A model generated the notes under the pieces. It was not told where the DNA came from and did not search any database. It worked only from the letters and a program-made list of their open reading frames with translations. Below, piece after piece: positions 1 to 5,029 of a stretch of 5,460 nucleotides of DNA. A program made the translations under genes and the position numbers. The DNA is taken from contig DAOWMR010000224.1 in assembly GCA_030642995.1 (NCBI GenBank), positions 1-5,460 of the forward strand, in the 5' to 3' direction. The DNA is from Spirochaetales bacterium (GTDB taxonomy: Bacteria; Spirochaetota; Spirochaetia; DSM-27196; SLST01). Each line of letters begins with the position of its first letter. Position 1 is the first letter of the stretch.

Positions 1-499
1 GGAGCAGATACTCAGCCTCTTCGCCGAACTCCAGGTCCGGTTCGGTCACGATCTCCAGAAGCGGCGTACCCGTTCTGTTGAAATCCAGGAGCGATTGATC
101 ACCGGCGTGGATCATCTTCCCAGCGTCTTCTTCCAGATGACATTCGTGAATTCGAACACGCCGCTTGCGTCCGCGGAACTCCAGGTCCAGGTGTCCCTCG
201 GTGCCCAGCGGCGCCGCGAATTGAGAGATCTGGTAGTTCTTTGGAAGATCGGGATAGAAGTAGTTCTTTCGCTCAAAATAGCATTCCGGAGATAGTGTGC
301 AGCCGAGAGCCCGGGCGACGATGTAGCTGAGCTTCATCGCGTTCTCGTTGAGGGCGGGAAGCGCCCCGGGATATCCCATGCAGATCGGACAGATATTGCT
401 GTTCGGCTCGTCACCGAAATTGGACCGGCAAGAGCAAAACACCTTGGTTTCAGTAAGAAGCTGGATGTGGATTTCAAGGCCGATGTAGGACTGGTACAC
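1..499 (-). CDS. gatB: Asp-tRNA(Asn)/Glu-tRNA(Gln) amidotransferase subunit B, N-terminal part (cut by window edge)
   Basis: GatB binds the mischarged Glu-tRNA(Gln) or Asp-tRNA(Asn) and phosphorylates the misacylated residue, which is then amidated with ammonia channelled from GatA; it is cytoplasmic. Translating the minus strand from the GTG at 499 gives 166 residues with no stop before the edge. Seen directly: an opening YIGLEIHIQL (5-14), Cys22-x-Cys24 and Cys37-x2-Cys40 matching the zinc-binding cysteines of many GatB proteins, MGYPGALPALNENAMKLSY (41-59), ERKNYFYPDLPKNYQISQF, HLEEDAGKMIH, and FNRTGTPLLEIVTEPDLEF near the edge. These are hallmark GatB catalytic-cradle motifs. Full-length GatB is about 480-500 residues, so two thirds lies outside the window. 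The GTG start is chosen because it lies 2 bases after the gatA stop, has a GGAGAGGGGG purine run upstream, and starts at the usual family position. It is the last of gatC-gatA-gatB visible here. Confidence 0.97.
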   Translation of the reverse strand, partial: MYQSYIGLEIHIQLLTETKVFCSCRSNFGDEPNSNICPICMGYPGALPALNENAMKLSYIVARALGCTLSPECYFERKNYFYPDLPKNYQISQFAAPLGTEGHLDLEFRGRKRRVRIHECHLEEDAGKMIHAGDQSLLDFNRTGTPLLEIVTEPDLEFGEEAEYLL

Positions 500-501
500 G
501 G

Positions 502-1950
502 CTACGCCCCCTCTCCGGCCAGAATCCGATCACAGATCGATTCCTGATACTCCGGCGGGTGCTCAACGGGGAGTTTCGTCGCCAGCCGCCGGGCAAACTC
601 CAGAAGCTGAAGTTCTGATCGCGCCGGGCCCATTGCCTGGATTCCCACGGGAAGCCCGCCATAGACCCCGGCCGGAATGGAGAGGGCCGGAAGTGCGGCG
701 AGATTGGCAAGAGTCGTGAATCGGTCGGCCAGCTTCTGCTGGAACGGAGAGAGCCCCGCGTCTCCGTGCGGAAACGCCACTGTCGGGAACACCGGAAGGA
801 TGAGAAGCTCATAATGTTCAAACAGTGCATCGAGCTCATTTCGGACGGCGGTCCGGATTTTCTGGGCACGCTGGTAGTACTGTTCCTGAAAGCCGCTTCG
901 TAACACGTAGGTTCCGAGCAGGATGCGCATCAGAACTTCGGGACCGAAGCCCTCGGAACGAGTCCTGCGAACGAGCTCCTCGGGGTTCTCGGCATAGATG
1001 GGCCGGTTGCCGTAGCGCACACCGTTGAACCGGGCAAGATTGGCACTGGCTTCCGCGGTGGCAATGGTGTAGTAGGCGGAGACGGCAACCTCCGTCGTCG
1101 ACAGCTCAACCTCTTCGGTGGCCACACCGAGCTCTTCCACCGCTGAGCGAAAACGCTGGTAGCCGGCACGGGTTGGTTCATCCAGGTCCAGGTCTCCCGC
1201 GAGGAATGCCGCCCTCGCGGGCAAACTCGTCTCGCTGGTGCCGGCACTGTGTACGCGGACGCCGCGGGGGGATGCGATGGAGGTCTGGTCCCGCTCGTCC
1301 ATGCCGGCCGCACTGTGAAGCGTCTCTTCGATCGTCGCCGGATCAGCACCAATAATCCCAATGGTCTCGAGCGAGGAGGCGTACGCGACCAGTCCGTACC
1401 GTGAGAGCATTCCGTACGTCGGTTTGAGGCCGTACACGCCGCAGAAGGCGGCCGGTTGCCGCACTGAGCCTCCGGTGTCCGAGCCGAGCGCAATGGGTAC
1501 GAGGCCGGCGGCGACGGCGGCCGCAGAACCACCCGATGACCCTCCGGGAACCCGGGTGAGGTCCCACGGATTGTGAGTCTGGCCAAGCGCTGAATTATCG
1601 GTGGACGAACCCATGCCAAACTCATCAAGGTTCGTCTTCCCTACCGGCACCATCCCTGCTGCGGTCAATCGACTGATGACCGTTGCGTCGTAGGGCGCTA
1701 CGTGGTCACCGAGAATTTTGCTCCCGCAGGAGAGCTGGAAATCACGAACGGCGATGTTGTCCTTAACGGCAAACGGGAGGTCTGCGAGCGGATCATCGCC
1801 CCCGGATACCGAGCCGGGAGCGGCGTTCGTTCGACGCGACGGATCAAAGTCCAGGAACGCGCCGATCTCGGTGTCCGCTGCACGCACCAGACGCTCATAG
1901 GGCCCGGGATAATCGGAGAATGCACGTTTCCAGTCGGTTGAAGATGACAT
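502..1950 (-). CDS. gatA: Asp-tRNA(Asn)/Glu-tRNA(Gln) amidotransferase subunit A (amidase)
   Basis: GatA hydrolyses glutamine (or asparagine) to supply ammonia to GatB for correcting Glu-tRNA(Gln) or Asp-tRNA(Asn). The 482-residue product has normal family length (about 480-490). The amidase-signature Ser-cisSer-Lys triad is complete: Lys63 in AVKDNIAV, cis-Ser138 in GGSSGGSAAAV (136-146), and nucleophile Ser162 in SDTGGSVRQPA (157-167). The three have the same mutual spacing as in S. aureus GatA (Lys79, Ser154, Ser178). GVYGLKPTYGMLSRYG follows, and AEASANLARFNGVRYG (299-314) and GLPVGIQAMGP near the C-terminus are also typical. Residues about 225-265, where many GatA proteins have a conserved 'GVPKEY' stretch, are divergent. 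The ATG at 1950 lies 9 bases after the gatC stop behind only a weak AGG, suggesting translational coupling. The TAG ends 2 bases before the gatB GTG. Confidence 0.98.
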   Translation of the reverse strand: MSSSTDWKRAFSDYPGPYERLVRAADTEIGAFLDFDPSRRTNAAPGSVSGGDDPLADLPFAVKDNIAVRDFQLSCGSKILGDHVAPYDATVISRLTAAGMVPVGKTNLDEFGMGSSTDNSALGQTHNPWDLTRVPGGSSGGSAAAVAAGLVPIALGSDTGGSVRQPAAFCGVYGLKPTYGMLSRYGLVAYASSLETIGIIGADPATIEETLHSAAGMDERDQTSIASPRGVRVHSAGTSETSLPARAAFLAGDLDLDEPTRAGYQRFRSAVEELGVATEEVELSTTEVAVSAYYTIATAEASANLARFNGVRYGNRPIYAENPEELVRRTRSEGFGPEVLMRILLGTYVLRSGFQEQYYQRAQKIRTAVRNELDALFEHYELLILPVFPTVAFPHGDAGLSPFQQKLADRFTTLANLAALPALSIPAGVYGGLPVGIQAMGPARSELQLLEFARRLATKLPVEHPPEYQESICDRILAGEGA

Positions 1951-1959
1951 GTCGAGTGC

Positions 1960-2241
1960 CTACAGAACGTTCGGGATGGAAATGAATCGATCTTCCAGAT
2001 CCGAAGCCTGTTCAAGGATCAGGTCCGGGAGTTCCGGGTCGGTTCCTGCGCTGTCGTGTCGAAGTCGATTTTCTTCCTGCAGCGCATGGGTGGTCGGCGA
2101 GAGACCGGTCACATCAAACGAACCCATGACGGCGAAGTGATCGAGCAACTCGCCAACACTGTTCTCAAATGCCTTCAGACGGGAGTCATCAAGATCAATG
2201 AGAGCAAGTTCAGCGGTCAGCTCGAGTTCATCCCGGTCCAT
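1960..2241 (-). CDS. gatC: Asp-tRNA(Asn)/Glu-tRNA(Gln) amidotransferase subunit C
   Basis: GatC is the small subunit that wraps around and stabilises the GatA-GatB interface. The 93-residue product has the usual length (about 95). The N-terminal two-helix region (about 5-40) is followed by the family signature VTGLSPTTHALQEENRLRHD (44-63), which matches the GatC consensus 'v.PttH.l...n.lR.D'. The C-terminus DRFISIPNVL (84-93) matches the usual 'g.f.VPkvl' ending that inserts in the GatA groove. Position directly upstream of gatA confirms the call. The ATG at 2241 is the only possible start: reading upstream in the same frame there is no ATG, GTG or TTG before the response regulator's own TGA (2277-2275). 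No Shine-Dalgarno sequence precedes it (the bases before ATG read TTCCCCTACC), so initiation may be leaderless or coupled to the upstream gene. Confidence 0.96.
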   Translation of the reverse strand: MDRDELELTAELALIDLDDSRLKAFENSVGELLDHFAVMGSFDVTGLSPTTHALQEENRLRHDSAGTDPELPDLILEQASDLEDRFISIPNVL

Positions 2242-2249
2242 GGTAGGGG

Positions 2250-2278
2250 AATATGCCCGGCCACCGGCCTCGTGTCAA
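2250..2278 (-). promoter_or_regulatory. Candidate sigma70 promoter for gatCAB, giving a leaderless or near-leaderless transcript
   Basis: On the minus strand a perfect TTGACA (2278-2273) is followed by exactly 17 bases and CATATT (2255-2250), which matches 4 of 6 bases of the -10 consensus. A start point 6-9 bases past the -10 would fall at about 2243-2241, at the gatC ATG (2241-2239). The -35 overlaps the TGA stop of the upstream response regulator. Because the gatC start has no ribosome binding site, a leaderless mRNA is consistent with both observations. This is an inference from sequence; the start point is not proven. Confidence 0.6.
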
Positions 2279-2649
2279 GATGAGGCGGCCAACGCTTTTT
2301 CTACGGCAACGAATAACTCGTCTGCCGTGAAGGGTTTAGAGAGAACGGCCCTGGAGCCGTAACGTTTCATGAGATTGTCCACGGCAGCAGTCCCAAGCGG
2401 CACTTTGCCGGACATGATGATGGCCGGGATCCGCGGATGGAGCGCGTGTATCTCCATGATCGCTTCCACCCCTCCCTTGTTGGGCATCACGATATCCATG
2501 ATGACGAGATCAACCGGACTCTCGTCCACGTAGCTCAGAGCCTGGTCTCCGCTCTCTGCCTCCACAACCGTGTGGCCCTTGTCGGCAAGGAGCCGGGCGG
2601 TGTTGCTGCGTATGGCGGGATCATCATCAACTACCAGTATATGTGCCAT
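2275..2649 (-). CDS. Stand-alone receiver-domain response regulator (CheY/Spo0F-like)
   Basis: A 124-residue protein made of a single REC domain with no output domain; such proteins pass a phosphoryl signal to a partner by protein contact. All phosphorylation residues are visible: acidic pocket Asp8-Asp9 in ILVVDDDP, phospho-acceptor Asp52 in DLVIMDIVMP (47-56), Ser80 in AIIMSGK, and Lys105 in LSKPFTADEL followed by the cis-Pro. The position three before Lys105, aromatic in CheY (Tyr106), is Val102, so a CheY-type aromatic switch is not evident. No histidine kinase lies in the window, so the partner is unknown. The ATG at 2649 has a modest GGTAGG about 8 bases upstream. gatC begins 33 bases downstream on the same strand, so read-through into gatCAB is possible. 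A role in chemotaxis or another phosphorelay cannot be told from sequence. Confidence 0.93.
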   Translation of the reverse strand: MAHILVVDDDPAIRSNTARLLADKGHTVVEAESGDQALSYVDESPVDLVIMDIVMPNKGGVEAIMEIHALHPRIPAIIMSGKVPLGTAAVDNLMKRYGSRAVLSKPFTADELFVAVEKALAASS

Positions 2650-2701
2650 CGGTTGTACCTACCGGTAATGGAGACGCGCCCCTGGAGGGCGAGTCCTCAA
2701 T

Positions 2702-2730
2702 TTGACAAGCGCCGAGGTTGAATGTATGTT
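2702..2730 (+). promoter_or_regulatory. Candidate sigma70 promoter for the glycosidase-SCP2-aminotransferase operon
   Basis: A perfect TTGACA (2702-2707), a 17-base spacer and TATGTT (2725-2730; 4 of 6 bases of the -10 consensus, with the key TA...T kept). It would start RNA near 2737 and give a leader of about 75 bases before the TTG start at 2812. It lies in the divergent gap and points at the right-hand operon. Confidence 0.65.
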
Positions 2731-2750
2731 CACATGACTTTGAAGGTGAA
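2721..2750 (-). promoter_or_regulatory. Weak candidate promoter for the response regulator, overlapping the divergent promoter
   Basis: On the minus strand, TTCACC (2750-2745), an 18-base spacer and TACATT (2726-2721). Each hexamer matches 4 of 6 consensus bases. It is the best match I found upstream of the response regulator and its -10 overlaps the -10 of the plus-strand promoter. The match is modest and could be chance. Confidence 0.3.
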
Positions 2751-2751
2751 C
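2728..2751. repeat. Inverted repeat GTTCAC-N12-GTGAAC in the divergent promoter region
   Basis: Perfect 6-base arms at 2728-2733 and 2746-2751, separated by 12 bases. The left arm overlaps the -10 of the plus-strand promoter and the right arm overlaps the candidate -35 of the minus-strand promoter. This is a plausible operator for a dimeric regulator, or a small hairpin near the 5' end of the plus-strand transcript. A 6-base dyad can also arise by chance. Confidence 0.35.
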
Positions 2752-2811
2752 CCCAAACGCAGATCTGTGCACACTACATCGGTTTGAGCCGGCAAGTAAA
2801 GAGCGAATAAT

Positions 2812-4272
2812 TTGGATACTTACAAGGAAGAGCCGGCGCAAAGTTCAGCTTCCAACAAACGAGTATTCCCCAAGATTCACTTCTATGATCAGGACTTCGT
2901 GGACATATACGATCAGACCTGGGCGTGGTCCAACGACTTCTGGCGCAAAGGGACTGCCAAGAGCAAGCTGAGCAGCCGTTTTTTCAATACGCCGGATACC
3001 GACAGCATTGTTCAGTTTGAATCGATCTTCTCCACCTTTTTCCTGGTGTACAGCAACCGCATCTTCCCGGTCACAGCCCAATTGGACAATTTCTACGGGA
3101 AGCAGGAAGAGAACGGGGCGATCCGTGGGGAATACAGCATCAAGGACGGAAAGCCGGTCCCCATCAAGGACAATCCGGAAGGTGTGCAGCCGCCGCTCTT
3201 TGCATGGGCCGAACACAACATCTACCACAAAATTGGAAACAAGAAACGGATTCGTGACGTAGTCCCCATTCTCGAGCGGTACTATCAGTGGCTGGAAGAC
3301 ACGTTCAAGGACGAGACCGGATTGTATGCCGTTCCCCTAGCGGCCACCATGATGCAGAACGCCCCCCGCAAAGGGACGGTCTATCCAATCGATTTCAACA
3401 CCCAGCAGGCCATCAACGCACTGTACATGGCGGAACTCGGGGACATCCTCAACGACAAAGAGATCAGTTTCCGGTTCAAGCGTCACTACTTCTCGCTGAA
3501 GTCCAGGATCAATAGCCTGATGTGGAATGGTGACGACGGTATCTACTACGATCTGGATAAGAACGGTGAGCAAGTCAAGGTGAAGACCATCGCCAGTTTC
3601 TGGCCGCTGCTGGCGGAGCTGCCCAATGAGCCACGCTCCGAGCAGCTCATTGCGCATCTGAGTAATCCTGCCACGTTCGGTACCGAGAATCCCTTTCCCA
3701 CGCTCGCGGCTGATGAACCGGCGTTCTCCGAACGCGGAACGGGATTCCGCGGATCGGTCTATCCGCCATTCACCTTCATGGTGATCAAGGGTCTGGAGAA
3801 GCACGGGAAGTACGAGCTTGCGCGGGAATGCTCCATCCGGCACCTCTACTACATGCTGGACACCCTCCATCCGGAGGGTAAGGAGCACGGAACCGTTTGG
3901 GAGGCATACCTTCCCCGCAAGGACGGACCGGCACAGTGGCCTGGAAAGAAGGATTTCCCCCGGCCGTTGTTCATCACCTACACGGCATTATCCACGGTTG
4001 CCCTGATGATTGAGAACATCATTGGTCTCTACGTGAGCCTTCCCAGAAAAACCGTCGACTGGATCGTTCCGACGCTGGAGATCATGGGCATCGAGAATCT
4101 GTCACTCAAACGAAACCTGATCACAATACTGAGTAACAAGAGCGGTCGCGGCTGGGAGATCCGACTTGAATCGGAAAAACTCTACTACTTCACCATTAAT
4201 GTGCTCGGCAGGAAGAAGAAGACCCTGCCGATCCCGTCGGGGAAGTGCAGCATGTTGATAGACAAACTGTGA
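2812..4272 (+). CDS. Trehalase/MGH1-like family (alpha/alpha)6-barrel protein, possible glycoside hydrolase with altered catalytic site
   Basis: A 486-residue protein without a signal peptide or membrane helices, so cytoplasmic. It follows the layout of the GH37/GH63-related 'trehalase family glycosidase' (MGH1-like) proteins: MMQNAPRKG (180-188), YPIDFNTQQAINALYMAELG (191-210), a WNGDDGIYYDLD stretch (238-249), VKTIASFWPLLAEL (257-270), GFRGSVYPPFTFMVIKGLEK (311-330) and TVWEAY (361-366). Residues about 411-486 look like a small beta-rich C-terminal extension. Relatives usually carry a GxDNxPR-type motif in which the Asp is the general acid; here the aligned position is Gln182, while Glu364 in TVWEAY aligns with the usual base. 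The protein may therefore have a changed mechanism or be a binding or structural protein. The substrate cannot be assigned. The start is a TTG: an in-frame TAA at 2797 rules out anything earlier and no ATG follows soon. The upstream ribosome site (AAAGAG) is weak. It is the first gene of a three-gene operon. Confidence 0.8.
   Translation: MDTYKEEPAQSSASNKRVFPKIHFYDQDFVDIYDQTWAWSNDFWRKGTAKSKLSSRFFNTPDTDSIVQFESIFSTFFLVYSNRIFPVTAQLDNFYGKQEENGAIRGEYSIKDGKPVPIKDNPEGVQPPLFAWAEHNIYHKIGNKKRIRDVVPILERYYQWLEDTFKDETGLYAVPLAATMMQNAPRKGTVYPIDFNTQQAINALYMAELGDILNDKEISFRFKRHYFSLKSRINSLMWNGDDGIYYDLDKNGEQVKVKTIASFWPLLAELPNEPRSEQLIAHLSNPATFGTENPFPTLAADEPAFSERGTGFRGSVYPPFTFMVIKGLEKHGKYELARECSIRHLYYMLDTLHPEGKEHGTVWEAYLPRKDGPAQWPGKKDFPRPLFITYTALSTVALMIENIIGLYVSLPRKTVDWIVPTLEIMGIENLSLKRNLITILSNKSGRGWEIRLESEKLYYFTINVLGRKKKTLPIPSGKCSMLIDKL
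3616..3651. repeat. Two overlapping, mutually exclusive 7-base inverted repeats in coding sequence
   Basis: GAGCTGC (3616-3622) pairs with GCAGCTC (3642-3648), and AATGAGC (3625-3631) pairs with GCTCATT (3645-3651). The right arms share 3645-3648, so only one stem can form at a time. They lie inside the glycosidase-like gene. Probably chance, but noted because two more perfect stems follow within 250 bases. Confidence 0.25.
3733..3751. repeat. Perfect 7-base hairpin CGCGGAA/TTCCGCG in coding sequence
   Basis: Arms at 3733-3739 and 3745-3751 around a 5-base loop, inside the codons for GTGFRG of the glycosidase-like protein. There is no T-run after it, so it is not an intrinsic terminator. Confidence 0.35.
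3862..3879. repeat. Perfect 7-base hairpin ACCCTCC/GGAGGGT in coding sequence
   Basis: Arms at 3862-3868 and 3873-3879 with a 4-base loop (ATCC). The stem is GC-rich and would be stable in the mRNA. The following bases are AAGGAGCACGG, with no T-run, so this is not a terminator. Confidence 0.35.
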
Positions 4273-4275
4273 GGG
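4271..4275 (+). promoter_or_regulatory. Ribosome binding site GAGGG overlapping the upstream stop codon
   Basis: GAGGG begins within the TGA of the glycosidase-like gene (4270-4272) and ends 4 bases before the ATG at 4280. It fixes the start of the SCP2-like gene and ties its translation to termination of the gene before it. Confidence 0.7.
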
Positions 4276-4279
4276 ATCC

Positions 4280-5029
4280 ATGCCGGCAAAACCCGATCCT
4301 GTAGTTCACGCCTACGTCCGCGCGCATGCGACGCTCCGCCTCATCGCCGAGCTCCCTCCGGACCTCATCCGTGAGGCATACGCCAAACGCGCCACGATCC
4401 AGCTTCTGACACCGGGCGGCCCTAAGTGTAGCATCAGCGTGAACAACGGCACCGCCACCTTCAGTGCCACCCGACGGTTTTTCCCAACGGTCTCGCTCTG
4501 GTTCCCGCGCCCCGCTCACATGGCGACCCTGCTGTCCGGCGGGAAGGCTCCGGTCGTTCCCGTCCCCTCCAGCCCGCGTTTCCTCGGCGCGGTGAGCGCC
4601 TTTCGCGCACTGAGTGGCGCTGTCCAGGCTGCATTCCAGAACCCCGCTCACGGTGTCCGGCTCCTTCTGATGGGCACCCTCTTCGCCCTCGAAGAGGTCG
4701 CCGTTCACGACGCCTATGTGGCGGCCCGCGTCGCTCGCATCCCCGCCGGAACCATCGGCGTGTCCGTGGAGAACGAGCCTGAGATCCAGGGATGGTTCCG
4801 AAAGGGAGCCGCCGGCATCTCATCAGGCGCCGGCGCGCCCGACACTGAGCCAAATGCCGAGTTGGTCTTTGTCGACCGGGAATCCGCGGAGGCCCTGCTG
4901 ACCGGCAAGATTTCAGCAGCATTATCGCTGGCGGAGCGCCGCGTGCGCCTGTACGGTCGTCTCCCGATGATTCAGAATCTCTTCCCGGTCCTTGATCGGG
5001 TTGCGTCCTATATGGGGGGTCAATCATGA
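4280..5029 (+). CDS. Tandem SCP2-like (sterol-carrier-like) domain protein
   Basis: A 249-residue cytoplasmic protein with no signal peptide. The C-terminal part, AELVFVDRESAEALLTGKIS (193-212) followed by LAERRVRLYGRLPMIQNLFP (217-236), fits the SCP2 fold ending: a beta strand, an 'aLLtGk' helix-turn, a strand with G-x-(L/I)P, and a closing helix. The N-terminal half repeats the order: IQLLTPGGPKCSISVNNGTA (40-59), then PTVSLWFPRPAHMATLLSGG (69-88) with Lys89, then VVPVP (92-96) and a helix. I therefore read it as two diverged SCP2-like domains (about 35-125 and 150-247) joined by a helical segment, with a Gly/Ala-rich loop near 176-186. SCP2 folds usually hold a lipid or other hydrophobic ligand; the ligand here is unknown. 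The ATG lies 7 bases after the upstream stop, with GAGGG in front. Its own stop overlaps the next start (ATGA). Confidence 0.65.
   Translation: MPAKPDPVVHAYVRAHATLRLIAELPPDLIREAYAKRATIQLLTPGGPKCSISVNNGTATFSATRRFFPTVSLWFPRPAHMATLLSGGKAPVVPVPSSPRFLGAVSAFRALSGAVQAAFQNPAHGVRLLLMGTLFALEEVAVHDAYVAARVARIPAGTIGVSVENEPEIQGWFRKGAAGISSGAGAPDTEPNAELVFVDRESAEALLTGKISAALSLAERRVRLYGRLPMIQNLFPVLDRVASYMGGQS

Larger units (their letters stand above)
2650..2811. other. Divergent intergenic regulatory region
   Basis: This is the only sizeable non-coding stretch. It is richer in A and T than the flanking genes and lies between two divergent transcription units. Besides the promoters and the inverted repeat listed separately, it holds short palindromes, AGATCT (2761-2766) and TGTGCACA (2766-2773), in the predicted leader of the plus-strand operon. 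I saw no small gene, tRNA or recognisable riboswitch in it. Confidence 0.7.

Noticed and set aside
95..295. 66-residue plus-strand open frame antisense to gatB
   Set aside because: The minus strand encodes highly conserved GatB motifs throughout, and no ribosome site precedes this frame.
930..1628. 232-residue open frame on the minus strand inside gatA
   Set aside because: It is a shifted frame of gatA with Pro/Arg/Ser-rich composition and no recognisable motif. gatA has a complete triad and full length in the other frame.
3862..3879. Strong hairpin as a possible intrinsic terminator
   Set aside because: It is inside an intact reading frame and has no T-run downstream.
3337..3888. 183-residue open frame on the minus strand inside the glycosidase-like gene
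   Set aside because: Antisense of a gene with clear family motifs; no separate promoter or similarity seen.
4196..4708. 170-residue open frame on the minus strand over the end of the glycosidase-like gene and the start of the SCP2-like gene
   Set aside because: Antisense shadow without motifs or a supported ribosome site. The plus-strand genes fit known families.
4826..4839. GC palindromes GGCGCC and GGCGCGCC
   Set aside because: They lie in the Gly/Ala-coding loop of the SCP2-like protein and are expected from GC-rich codons. No repeats or mobile-element context.
5014..5019. G6 run before the aminotransferase start as a possible phase-variation tract
   Set aside because: Six bases is short for slippage, and it is better explained as Gly codons plus ribosome-site function.
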